Source: an uncultured Bacteroidota bacterium (GTDB taxonomy: Bacteria; Bacteroidota; Bacteroidia; Chitinophagales; Chitinophagaceae). Taken from it: 19,870 nucleotides of DNA. Of the stretch, positions 7,090 to 14,402 are shown piece after piece. The translations under genes and the position numbers were made by a program. How positions within the stretch are numbered: position 1 is the first letter of the stretch; every line of letters begins with the position of its first letter. The notes beneath the pieces were generated by a model, which searched no databases, was not told where the DNA came from, and was given only the letters and a program-made list of their open reading frames with translations. Where the stretch lies: contig CAIRSV010000134.1 of the NCBI GenBank assembly GCA_903881265.1, positions 1-19,870 of the forward strand. The letters run 5' to 3'.

Positions 7090-8514
7090 TTATTTTTTAA
7101 ATTTCGTATAAATCATATACAGCCTTGGTTTAAAATCATCCATTTGACTGCCGCTACCCGTTAAGATGGTTCTATACGCTGCAGGAATTCCTGCATTAGC
7201 CCCCATGATTTTATACCTAAAGGTGCTGTCTTTTCGTGAAATTAGACTCTGAATTGAATTCGTCACTATGAACTTATACTGAATCGAATTCACGCCGTTA
7301 ATCACAACTTGCGAGCGCTTTCCATCGACATATGATGCACTATTGAAGGCTGCATAATCAGTGGCAACAAAATCGTTATTCCCTAATGAATCAGTGCTAA
7401 AAATCTGTAATCGAGGAATATTACCATACGCCAAGGTGTCTGCAAAATTTTGTGTAGCTGACGTGGTAAAGACAAGTTCCGCTTTGTTGACAATCACATT
7501 TTCCATCGTGTGAATGCCGGGCACTTGAATCAAACTGACAAGTCCAGGTTCATTTTGTATAAAAAGAACTGAATCACCAAGGGCTGATTTTGTATTAATA
7601 AAATTGTTTGATTTGCTACCGTTATAATTATGTGTAATCGAGTTGAAACGATTACAATAACTAGGGTCAAACGAGAAAATATCACTTGTCGTATCCTCAC
7701 CGCCGCCTGCTTTAGGGTAACGATAATAAATAGTCATTCGTGTTCTGTATGTTTCAAAATAACCTAAGGTATTTCCTTTTGTAGACGAAGGGACAATCGC
7801 GAATCCTTTCCACCAACTCAGGAATTTGCTGAACGTCGCCAAGGCGCCATTTGCACCTGAGTCGACCTGTGTTTTCAGACTATCCCCAAACCAAGAGGCC
7901 AATTTAAATCGAAGCTGCGGTTGTTGCATTTTTCCACCTATGAACACCGAATCGCGCGGAAGCGAATTAAAATTGACATTGAGAGTCGAAAGAGGCCTAT
8001 TGACATCAAAGGTATCTCGGGTAAATTCGTATTGAGATGAGTCTCTAGAAAATGTATCCAATGATCGATACACTTTAAATTTCTGCGTAATAGACGAAAA
8101 ATTAGTATCGCCAAATGCCATTTTAAACGGTATTGCCAATACAATTGAGTCGATCGTCATATTGGCAGTAGCCGTCTTGAACGTAAAATTAGGTACCGAC
8201 GGTAATACTTCAACGTGCATAGAAGCTTGCGTGCTACCAAATGATGGATCATTTGAAATACTGCCACAAGCTGTGTAATATGAAGTTGAAGCAGAAAGCC
8301 TCAATCCCCCCTTTAAACCACCTGTCAGAAATGAATCTTGATAAAGCGTATGGGTGATGATTGAAATACTACTATCGAAGGTATTGATATTATCAACCGC
8401 AGGCACGAGATTCTTAGGTAAGATTGTATTTTCCTTGCAGCTCCAGTTTGTACCTATGATGATGGCGAGCATTGAAAAAACAATTGCATGTTTGCCCGAA
8501 AATGTTGGTTTCAA
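7090..8514 (-). CDS. DUF4270 family lipoprotein
   Basis: This is a 474-residue predicted lipoprotein: a hydrophobic signal (FSMLAIIIG) followed by a cysteine at residue 26 in NWSC. That is a loose lipobox, acceptable for Bacteroidota but not ideal. The family signature is the early GSISNDPSFGSTQASMHVEV segment (a GS...DP.FG.T.A pattern) in a protein otherwise made of beta-strand and loop. Near the C-terminus is SLISRKDSTFRYKI, then a strand ending RLYMIYTKFKK. The molecular function of DUF4270 is unknown; it is expected on the periplasmic or outer leaflet side of the envelope. It is sandwiched between the starch-synthase-like gene (15-base gap) and glmS (6-base gap), an order I recall as common in Bacteroidota, which implies co-transcription. 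Confidence 0.82.
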   Translation of the reverse strand: MKPTFSGKHAIVFSMLAIIIGTNWSCKENTILPKNLVPAVDNINTFDSSISIITHTLYQDSFLTGGLKGGLRLSASTSYYTACGSISNDPSFGSTQASMHVEVLPSVPNFTFKTATANMTIDSIVLAIPFKMAFGDTNFSSITQKFKVYRSLDTFSRDSSQYEFTRDTFDVNRPLSTLNVNFNSLPRDSVFIGGKMQQPQLRFKLASWFGDSLKTQVDSGANGALATFSKFLSWWKGFAIVPSSTKGNTLGYFETYRTRMTIYYRYPKAGGGEDTTSDIFSFDPSYCNRFNSITHNYNGSKSNNFINTKSALGDSVLFIQNEPGLVSLIQVPGIHTMENVIVNKAELVFTTSATQNFADTLAYGNIPRLQIFSTDSLGNNDFVATDYAAFNSASYVDGKRSQVVINGVNSIQYKFIVTNSIQSLISRKDSTFRYKIMGANAGIPAAYRTILTGSGSQMDDFKPRLYMIYTKFKK

Positions 8515-8529
8515 ATGAATATGTTTTAT

Positions 8530-9351
8530 TTAGCCTGCCAAGTTATTATAAAGATCCATGATATTGGTAATGTCGTCTTCCAAGGAATCGAAATTTAACA
8601 CTTTTTTACTACGTGTCGGCTTAATAGCGTCAATAAGTTTCTGATTAATGCCACCATCGGCAAATATCACAGCATCGGCATGTTTAGCACCGCCAACGAA
8701 CATATCAAGATTTGAACCGCTTTTGTAAAGCTCTACATCTTTTTCTTTCAGCGGGGTGCTGCTTAGTATTTGACCAGAAAATAGATCGCCCAAATCGTCT
8801 TTTACCATCTCTTTGGTAGCAGAAAAAACAATTTTAGAATTGGCAAATACAGGTTCTTTCTTATAGAACGACTTCACATACATGGGAATCAATGCACTCA
8901 TCCATCCGTGTACATGAATAACGTCAGGAGGCCATCCAAATTTCTTAACTGTCTCCAAGGCGCCTTTGCAGAAAAAGATAGTTCGTGCTGCATTATCGTC
9001 AAAAAAATCGCCGTTTTCCTCGTGAAACGTGTTTTTTCGCTTATACATATCCTCATTATCCATAAAATAGACTTGAAGACGGGCATTCGGAAGCGATGCT
9101 ACTTTGATAACAAGTGGATAATCCTGCTTGTCGACATTGATATTAATTCCGGAAAGTCTGACAACTTCATGTAAACGATGACGACGCTCGTTTATCACTC
9201 CAAAACGAGGCATGATTACGCGAACTTCATAACCTGTCTCATTAGATTTAACCGCCAATGCATTCAATATTTTCGAAAATTCATTCTCCTCGTTGTAAGG
9301 GAAAAACTCTTGCGAAATAAAAAGAATTTTTTTCTTTTGGATTACCGCCAT
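8530..9351 (-). CDS. Single-domain glycogen/starch synthase-like protein (GT5 N-terminal domain only)
   Basis: The 273-residue product corresponds to the N-terminal Rossmann half of GT5 starch/glycogen synthases. It opens with KKILFISQEFFPY, continues through EVRVIMPRFGVINERR and HEVVRLSGI, and has the HVHGW motif near residues 145-149. Full GlgA enzymes are about 470-480 residues and carry the donor-binding site in a C-terminal domain that is entirely missing. The N-terminal KxGG loop that grips ADP-glucose is also missing; NEENEFSKILNAL stands at that position. So although database annotation is usually 'glycogen/starch synthase', catalysis of glucan extension looks unlikely. This short form is standard in Bacteroidota rather than a local truncation: the C-terminus is clean and the DUF4270 gene follows 15 bases later. 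It is first in the operon with DUF4270 and glmS and divergent from panC. Confidence 0.85.
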   Translation of the reverse strand: MAVIQKKKILFISQEFFPYNEENEFSKILNALAVKSNETGYEVRVIMPRFGVINERRHRLHEVVRLSGININVDKQDYPLVIKVASLPNARLQVYFMDNEDMYKRKNTFHEENGDFFDDNAARTIFFCKGALETVKKFGWPPDVIHVHGWMSALIPMYVKSFYKKEPVFANSKIVFSATKEMVKDDLGDLFSGQILSSTPLKEKDVELYKSGSNLDMFVGGAKHADAVIFADGGINQKLIDAIKPTRSKKVLNFDSLEDDITNIMDLYNNLAG

Positions 9352-9391
9352 TTAGGTTACTTTTATTGAGTAGATAGATTATTTAGGGGTG

Positions 9392-9422
9392 CGAATGTAC
9401 ATTAAATAATGCTATTTTTCAA
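9392..9422 (-). promoter_or_regulatory. Candidate promoter for the starch-synthase-like/DUF4270/glmS operon
   Basis: On the minus strand TTG (9422-9420) is followed after 20 bases by TACATTCG (9399-9392). This differs from TAnnTTTG at one position. Initiation near 9386 would leave a leader of about 35 bases before the ATG at 9351. It lies in the 112-base divergent gap shared with panC. I found no equally good element facing panC. Confidence 0.3.
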
Positions 9423-9463
9423 CAGTTATTCAATGTCAAATGTTATTTACCGTTAACTAACCT

Positions 9464-10300
9464 ATGTTTATATTTAAAAAAATAGCGGATTTAAAGCAGT
9501 TTCTGCACACACAGAACGGCTCAATCGGCTTTGTTCCAACGATGGGTGCTTTGCACAAAGGGCATCTTTCGCTGATAGAAAAAGCCAAACAGGAGAACAG
9601 CCTGACTGTTTGTAGCATCTTCGTTAACCCGGCGCAATTCAATGACAAAAACGATTTTGAGAAATACCCGATGACACTATCATCTGATATCGATCTACTC
9701 TCACAAGTTGGGACAGATCTACTTTTTCTGCCTTCAATCGATGCCATTTACCCCAATGGAATCGACCAATTAGACGATTACGATATCGGTTTTTTGGATA
9801 CCGTTCTTGATGGAAAATTCAGACCAGGCCATTTTAAGGGCGTCTGCAATGTCATCGACCGATTGTCAGACGCAGTTGCACCCACTGCCATGTATATGGG
9901 CGAAAAAGACTTTCAGCAATGTCTTGTTGTAAAAAGACTTCTAGAACTAAAGAATAGTTCGGTTAAACTAATCACCTGCCCTACTCGCCGTGAAACCAAC
10001 GGCTTAGCGATGAGTTCGCGTAACGAATTACTATCGAAGGGGGCACGAGAACGAGCGAGCGCTATTTACTATTGCCTTAAATCTATCCGTGACGAAATGG
10101 ACAAAACCCCATTTTCGGACCTTCAAGATCGTTACATCCGCTACCTAGATTCAAATTCCTTCGAAACAGAATACCTTCTTCTTGCTGACGCTGAAACACT
10201 TGAGCTCATGACAGATTTCAACTCATCTAAAAAAATGGTGGTCCTAACGGCTAGTCGACTTGAAGGGGTTCGACTGATTGATAACTTAAGAATGAACTAG
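9464..10300 (+). CDS. panC: Pantothenate synthetase (pantoate--beta-alanine ligase)
   Basis: Condenses pantoate with beta-alanine using ATP, via a pantoyl-adenylate, in coenzyme A biosynthesis. The 278-residue length is normal. Visible motifs are GFVPTMGALHKGHLSLI with the nucleotidyltransferase HxGH histidines H31 and H34, the FVNPAQFN segment, FRPGHFKGV, the GEKDFQQ motif that binds substrate, and the KMSKS-equivalent region TNGLAMSSRNELLS. The start at 9464 places the first helix as in known PanC proteins. It is divergent from the starch-synthase-like operon. PanD, which supplies beta-alanine and often follows panC in related genomes, is not here; a glycosyltransferase gene comes next after a 122-base gap. 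Confidence 0.96.
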   Translation: MFIFKKIADLKQFLHTQNGSIGFVPTMGALHKGHLSLIEKAKQENSLTVCSIFVNPAQFNDKNDFEKYPMTLSSDIDLLSQVGTDLLFLPSIDAIYPNGIDQLDDYDIGFLDTVLDGKFRPGHFKGVCNVIDRLSDAVAPTAMYMGEKDFQQCLVVKRLLELKNSSVKLITCPTRRETNGLAMSSRNELLSKGARERASAIYYCLKSIRDEMDKTPFSDLQDRYIRYLDSNSFETEYLLLADAETLELMTDFNSSKKMVVLTASRLEGVRLIDNLRMN

Positions 10301-10383
10301 AAAAAAGCCCTCTTACACAGCAGTTCAACCACCCCTCTTCTTTTTAGAACGACCTCATTAACTGCTCGCACAAAAAAATTATT

Positions 10384-10413
10384 ATTGAATCTTGTCACGG
10401 TCAATTACATTTG
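10384..10413 (+). promoter_or_regulatory. Candidate promoter for the GT4 glycosyltransferase gene
   Basis: ATTG (10384-10387) is followed after 18 bases by TACATTTG (10406-10413), a full match to TAnnTTTG. Initiation would fall near 10418-10420, only a few bases before the ATG at 10423. That argues against the upstream TTG at 10411 as the start codon, because it lies inside the -7 element. Confidence 0.42.
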
Positions 10414-10422
10414 CCCCGAGAT

Positions 10423-11562
10423 ATGAGAATTGCGGTTAATACACGTTTTTTACTTAAAGGAAAATTAGAAGGGATAGGCTGGTTTACCAACGAGATCATC
10501 AGAAGAATGGTATTGAATCATCCCGAGCATGAGTTCATATTCTTGTTTGACCGCCCTTATGATCAACAATTCATCTTTGCAGACAATATCATCCCGGTCG
10601 TCATTCCTCCGCCGGCAAGGCATCCTATCCTTTGGTATATTTGGTTTGAATGGTCTGTTAAAAGGGCCTTGAAGAAATACAAAGCAGACATTTTTATCTC
10701 CACAGACGGGTTTCTATCCATATCGAGTTCGGTACCCTGTATTTTGGTTGTTCACGACTTGGCATTTGAACATTATCCCGAACACCTGCCTTTCAAGTTT
10801 AGGTACTACCTTCGTAAGTTTACACCAAGATTTGTCCAAAAAGCGGCTCATACAGTCACTGTTTCGACCTATTCAAAAGAAGACCTGATCGCAACCTATG
10901 ACGCTGATCCGGATAAAATCAGTATCGTATACAATGGAGCGCATACCTTTTACAAACCGCTTGATTATGAAACCAAACAAGGCATCAGAGATCATTATGC
11001 GCAAGGTTGCGAATATTTTGTGTTCGCCGGGGCCTTGCATCCTCGAAAGAATGTAGCTAATTTGCTGAAAGCCTTTGAAATCTTTAAGCGCAAGCAACGC
11101 AGCAATATGAAGATGTTGATTATCGGTCGCTTTGCATGGAACGCAGAAGACATTAGGAGAGCCATACAACAACATCCGTTTAAAAACGATGTACTACATT
11201 ACGATTACATGGAAGTAAAGGAACTAAGCAAGGTAATTGGTGCTGCTTATGCCCTGACATTCGTATCGTTGTTTGAAGGGTTTGGCATTCCAATACTTGA
11301 AGCCATTCAATGCGAAATCCCGTCAATTGTTTCAAACACCACCTCAATGCCGGAGGTAGCAGGCGAAACCGCTCTATTGGTTGACCCGTCTAATGTGGAG
11401 GAGATCGCAGGTGCCATGTCGACGCTTTATAAAGACGAAAACCTACGAAACCAGCTCATCCAAGCCACCCGAACACAAGTTAAAAAATTCAATTGGGATA
11501 AAAGTGCCTTGGAATTTTATACCATTGTTGAAAAAATTACAAGGAAAAACAACGCTTCCTAA
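10423..11562 (+). CDS. Family 4 glycosyltransferase (GT-B fold)
   Basis: A 379-residue retaining glycosyltransferase of the GT4 type, which moves a sugar from a nucleotide-sugar donor to a cell-surface glycan or glycolipid. The N-terminal domain opens with MRIAVNTRFLLKG and the LEGIGWFT loop typical of GT4 mannosyl- and glucosyltransferases. HDLAFEHYPEHLP and VSTYSKEDLI follow around residues 110-155. The donor-binding C-terminal domain has FVFAGALHPRKN and the SLFEGFGIPILEA motif (around 282-294) with the EX7E glutamate pair, then TSMPEVAGETALLVDP. A TTG four codons upstream (10411) could extend the frame, but the ATG at 10423 fits the family start and the promoter. Acceptor and donor cannot be read from sequence. 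scpA follows after 40 bases, possibly co-transcribed. Confidence 0.92.
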   Translation: MRIAVNTRFLLKGKLEGIGWFTNEIIRRMVLNHPEHEFIFLFDRPYDQQFIFADNIIPVVIPPPARHPILWYIWFEWSVKRALKKYKADIFISTDGFLSISSSVPCILVVHDLAFEHYPEHLPFKFRYYLRKFTPRFVQKAAHTVTVSTYSKEDLIATYDADPDKISIVYNGAHTFYKPLDYETKQGIRDHYAQGCEYFVFAGALHPRKNVANLLKAFEIFKRKQRSNMKMLIIGRFAWNAEDIRRAIQQHPFKNDVLHYDYMEVKELSKVIGAAYALTFVSLFEGFGIPILEAIQCEIPSIVSNTTSMPEVAGETALLVDPSNVEEIAGAMSTLYKDENLRNQLIQATRTQVKKFNWDKSALEFYTIVEKITRKNNAS

Positions 11563-11602
11563 GTTCGATAAGACTACTTTTGAAACTCAATCACTCCCTC
11601 AA

Positions 11603-12391
11603 ATGGCAGCTAGTACTACTTCATATAACATTAAAATAGATCAATTCGAAGGCCCTTTTGATTTGTTGTTGTTCTTTATCGAACGAGATGAAATTGATAT
11701 CCAGAATATTCCTATATTCTCAATTACTGATGAGTTTCTGCATTATATCAAGGAATTGGAGCAACTCAATATAGAACTTGCGAGCGAATTCATCCTATTC
11801 GCCTCCACCCTGATTCGTATCAAAGCTAAAATGTTGATCCCACGTAAGGAAATTGATGAATTTGGAAATGAAATTGATCCACGAAAGGAATTGATCGACA
11901 AAATCCTCGAATATAAACGGTTTAAAGAGGCTGCCGAAGAGATGAAGGAAATGGAAGCCGACCGTATGCTTCAATTTGCCAGAGGAAATGGAAACAAGGA
12001 ATTAAGTACAATAGGTGAAGCAATGAGCGAAGGCACCGAAATTCAATCAGTCACTATTTTCAAGCTTTTCCAAAGCTATGAGAAGGTCATGAAACGTATG
12101 CAAGATCGATTGGCCAAGCCTCAGCACGTTGTAGTGAAGTATAATTACACGATGGAGGGACAGCGCGACTTTTTATTGGAATGGGCTCAGCGAGAAGGAA
12201 AAATTGCCTTTGAACGTATCTTCCAATCGTGCGAGACCCGTATTCATGCCATCTTCAATTTTCTTGGCATTCTTGAATTGACACAACAAAAATATTTGAC
12301 TATTCTTGTCGGTGAAGGCCGAAACAATTTCATTCTTGAGTGGAACAGCGAGCGAATTGAAGAGGACGAAATTGACGTGAAGGAACAATAG
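11603..12391 (+). CDS. scpA: Segregation and condensation protein A
   Basis: Kleisin subunit of the bacterial SMC-ScpA-ScpB condensin, which bridges SMC heads and organises and separates sister chromosomes. The 262-residue product opens with IDQFEGPFDLLLFFIERDEI, the hallmark ScpA N-terminus. IPIFSITDEFLHYI and ELASEFILFASTLIRIKAKM follow, the helices that contact the SMC neck. An acidic, charged middle (RKEIDEFGNEIDPRKEL) leads to a winged-helix C-terminal region (FNFLGILELTQQKYLTIL). The same frame is open back to 11381, inside the glycosyltransferase gene, but that part has no ScpA resemblance, so I use the ATG at 11603 (MAASTTSYNIKIDQFEG). scpB and smc are not in the window. Confidence 0.93.
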   Translation: MAASTTSYNIKIDQFEGPFDLLLFFIERDEIDIQNIPIFSITDEFLHYIKELEQLNIELASEFILFASTLIRIKAKMLIPRKEIDEFGNEIDPRKELIDKILEYKRFKEAAEEMKEMEADRMLQFARGNGNKELSTIGEAMSEGTEIQSVTIFKLFQSYEKVMKRMQDRLAKPQHVVVKYNYTMEGQRDFLLEWAQREGKIAFERIFQSCETRIHAIFNFLGILELTQQKYLTILVGEGRNNFILEWNSERIEEDEIDVKEQ

Positions 12392-12409
12392 GGAAACCCT
12401 TGAACAAAC

Positions 12410-12489
12410 CTCAGATCAACATTTTATAGACATCCTTTAATCGTTCGTATTCATTCTATCAAAGACATTTAAGGATATTCTTGTCTGAG
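12410..12489. other. Nested inverted repeats between convergent scpA and folE (possible structured terminator)
   Basis: The 134-base gap between two converging genes holds an outer pair CTCAGA (12410-12415) / TCTGAG (12484-12489). Inside it is a pair built on ATCCTT (12432-12437) / AAGGAT (12471-12476) that extends imperfectly by three bases. There is no adjacent T-run on either strand, so a classical intrinsic terminator is not supported and the pairing may be chance. Confidence 0.2.
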
Positions 12490-12525
12490 ATTTTATGTAC
12501 GATGATCTAAAGTAGTTCCAACAGA

Positions 12526-13122
12526 TTAATGAAGACTAGACGAAATTAAGCGTAAGAACTCAGACCGTGTGGCTTGTTTTTCGAATGCACCGCAAAATGC
12601 TGAGGTCGTTGTGGCTGAATTTTGCTTCTGCACACCGCGCATCATCATACAAAGATGTTTGGCCTCGATAACAACAGCAACACCTAAGGGATTCAAGGCT
12701 TCTTGTACGGCATCCAAAATTTGATGCGTCATACGTTCCTGTACTTGCAATCGTTTTGAAAAACAATCAACCACTCTTGCTAATTTACTGAGTCCAGTGA
12801 TATAACCATTCGGGATATACGCGATATGCGCCTTACCGAAAAACGGCAACATATGATGCTCACACATCGAATACAACTCGATATCCTTGACAATGACCAT
12901 CTCGCTATAACTTTCCTTGAACTTTGCCGAATTGATAATCGATACCGCATCCATCTTATACCCTTGCGTAAGATTGCTCATTGCTTTAGCTACACGCAAT
13001 GGCGTCTTCTCTAGCCCTTCGCGCGTAACATCTTCGCCCAAGGTTTCTAAAATACCCTTGTAATTCTCCATGAGAGATGACAAAGTTTCTTCATTATATT
13101 TTTCAATTTTTTCGTACGACAT
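12526..13122 (-). CDS. folE: GTP cyclohydrolase I
   Basis: Converts GTP to 7,8-dihydroneopterin triphosphate, the common precursor of folate, biopterin and queuosine, acting as a toroidal oligomer in the cytoplasm. The 198 residues fit the type I family. Zinc ligands are C87 and H90 in YSMCEHHMLPF and C158 in KHLCMMMRG, with the same 71-residue spacing as the E. coli enzyme. H89 and H156 match the catalytic histidines, and LSKLARVVDCFSKRLQVQER is the conserved helix. The C-terminus ends in the usual TRSEFLRLI helix. It starts 17 bases after the queD stop on the same strand, so the two are very likely co-transcribed and FolE supplies QueD's substrate. Confidence 0.96.
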   Translation of the reverse strand: MSYEKIEKYNEETLSSLMENYKGILETLGEDVTREGLEKTPLRVAKAMSNLTQGYKMDAVSIINSAKFKESYSEMVIVKDIELYSMCEHHMLPFFGKAHIAYIPNGYITGLSKLARVVDCFSKRLQVQERMTHQILDAVQEALNPLGVAVVIEAKHLCMMMRGVQKQNSATTTSAFCGAFEKQATRSEFLRLISSSLH

Positions 13123-13139
13123 GTATCCTGTTGTTTTTT

Positions 13140-13553
13140 TTATTTTCCGTAATACTCGACATAAATCCGCTGTGTTTCAATAAGCTTTACACAATGAAGT
13201 TGTACACCTTTTTTTTTAATTTCTTCGTCTAGTTCGTCCCAAATACCGATAGCAAAATTTTCGGCTGACGTTAATTTACCTTGCATAAAAGGCACATCGA
13301 TATTCAAATTGCAATGATCAACAACATCAACCACCTTCACTTTCATAATATCGCCGAGCTCTTTGGCATTCATCACAAATCCTGTATCGGCATGCACCTC
13401 CCCCTTGACCGTCACATGCAGCTCATAATTATGTCCATGGTAATTGACATTCGCACATTTACCAAAGACCTCCTTATTTTTTTCAAGACCCCAAGCTTCA
13501 TTCCACAATTTATGTGCGGCATTAAAATGTTCAACTCGAGTGACAAATACCAT
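13140..13553 (-). CDS. queD: 6-carboxytetrahydropterin synthase / 6-pyruvoyltetrahydropterin synthase family
   Basis: A 137-residue T-fold enzyme acting on dihydroneopterin triphosphate. In bacteria it normally makes 6-carboxytetrahydropterin for queuosine; the eukaryotic relative makes 6-pyruvoyltetrahydropterin for biopterin. Zinc ligands are H14 (HFNAAH), H39 and H41 (NYHGHNY); the catalytic cysteine is C33. Spacing from cysteine to the HGH pair is C-x5-HGHNY, which resembles the animal PTPS pattern more than the C-x3-HGH of E. coli QueD. The central DHCNLN motif and the C-terminal ETQRIYVEYYG strand with its substrate-binding glutamate are present. It precedes folE in a two-gene operon. 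QueC, QueE and QueF are not in the window, so the queuosine assignment is by family and could be wrong. Confidence 0.88.
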   Translation of the reverse strand: MVFVTRVEHFNAAHKLWNEAWGLEKNKEVFGKCANVNYHGHNYELHVTVKGEVHADTGFVMNAKELGDIMKVKVVDVVDHCNLNIDVPFMQGKLTSAENFAIGIWDELDEEIKKKGVQLHCVKLIETQRIYVEYYGK

Positions 13554-13569
13554 ATCTATTTTTTTTAAG

Positions 13570-13577
13570 CAAATTTA
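13570..13577 (-). promoter_or_regulatory. Candidate -7 element for the queD-folE operon
   Basis: The minus strand reads TAAATTTG, a full TAnnTTTG match, 16 bases before the queD ATG. No TTG lies at the expected upstream spacing. The rest of the 206-base gap to mqnB shows no convincing element facing mqnB. Confidence 0.25.
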
Positions 13578-13759
13578 GAACGAAAATAATTCCTACAGGG
13601 ACATAATCAAAACTATACATCAAATGTTGATTGATCTGAGAGGCAAAGAAATAGCTTCTGCAGGAAATCAAACAATCGTTTACCTTATACGTTATCACTA
13701 CTTTGAATGAAACGAAAATGAATTTGGTTGCGTTCGCATTTTAATTCAATTTTACACAC

Positions 13760-14401
13760 ATGAATATATCGATCGTCGCTGCGACTGAAATGGAACTTGA
13801 TTTACTAAGAAACTCATTCTGTGACACATCGCATTCTATTTCATTTCAAGTACATGGCGCCGGTATATTACAGGCCACTTATCATCTTCAAAAATTGTGC
13901 TTGCAAAAACCCGACCTGATCATTCAATGCGGCATTGCAGGTGCCTATAACGGCTCGCTTGCAATTGGCGAATCAGTGGTCGTGTATTCAGAACACCTTG
14001 GAGATACGGGTGCTGAAGACCAAGATACTATATTGGATTTGTTTGATATCAACTTGTTAGACAAACATAGCTTTCCGTTTACCGAAGGCTATTTATTGAA
14101 TGAGACCGTCAAGCAATTTTCACAGCTGAAGGTTGTCAACGGACTCACCGTCAATATGGCATCAGGAAATGAGCAGACGATTCGACTACGCCAAGAAAAA
14201 TTTCACGCTGATATCGAAACAATGGAAGGTGCCTGTCTGCATTATGTGTGTTTGCAAGAGCATATACCCTTTATACAATTTAGAGGCATTTCAAATCGTG
14301 TCGAACCTAGAGACAAAAGCCGTTGGCAGATCGCGGATGCGCTTCAACATTGTCAGCAAGAAGTTATAACATTTATTCATCAACTCCCAACTTCGCTCTA
14401 A
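13760..14401 (+). CDS. mqnB: Futalosine hydrolase
   Basis: Cleaves futalosine to hypoxanthine and dehypoxanthine futalosine in the alternative (futalosine) menaquinone pathway. The 213-residue product belongs to the nucleoside-phosphorylase/MTAN fold. It has the N-terminal strand ISIVAATEMELDLL, the CGIAGAYN glycine-rich turn after the central strand, the IETMEGACLHY segment (about 152-162) that in MTAN relatives contacts the ribose, and FRGISNRVEPRD near the C-terminus. The last has asparagine where MTAN enzymes have the catalytic aspartate, as I recall for futalosine hydrolases. Only one base separates its stop from mqnD, so the pair is translationally close. That neighbour is strong support for the substrate assignment over a generic nucleosidase. 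Confidence 0.93.
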   Translation: MNISIVAATEMELDLLRNSFCDTSHSISFQVHGAGILQATYHLQKLCLQKPDLIIQCGIAGAYNGSLAIGESVVVYSEHLGDTGAEDQDTILDLFDINLLDKHSFPFTEGYLLNETVKQFSQLKVVNGLTVNMASGNEQTIRLRQEKFHADIETMEGACLHYVCLQEHIPFIQFRGISNRVEPRDKSRWQIADALQHCQQEVITFIHQLPTSL

Positions 14402-14402
14402 C

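Noticed and set aside
10411..10422. TTG at 10411 as the start of the GT4 gene
   Set aside because: It overlaps a full-match -7 promoter element, and the ATG at 10423 gives the usual GT4 N-terminus MRIAVNTRFLL.
11381..11602. In-frame 74-codon extension upstream of scpA
   Set aside because: It lies mostly inside the glycosyltransferase coding region in another frame, shows no ScpA resemblance, and the ATG at 11603 leads directly into the family's N-terminal motif.
13554..13759. Possible small RNA or riboswitch in the queD-mqnB gap, such as a pterin or preQ1 element
   Set aside because: No recognisable aptamer core or paired helices; only a minus-strand -7-like sequence stands out.
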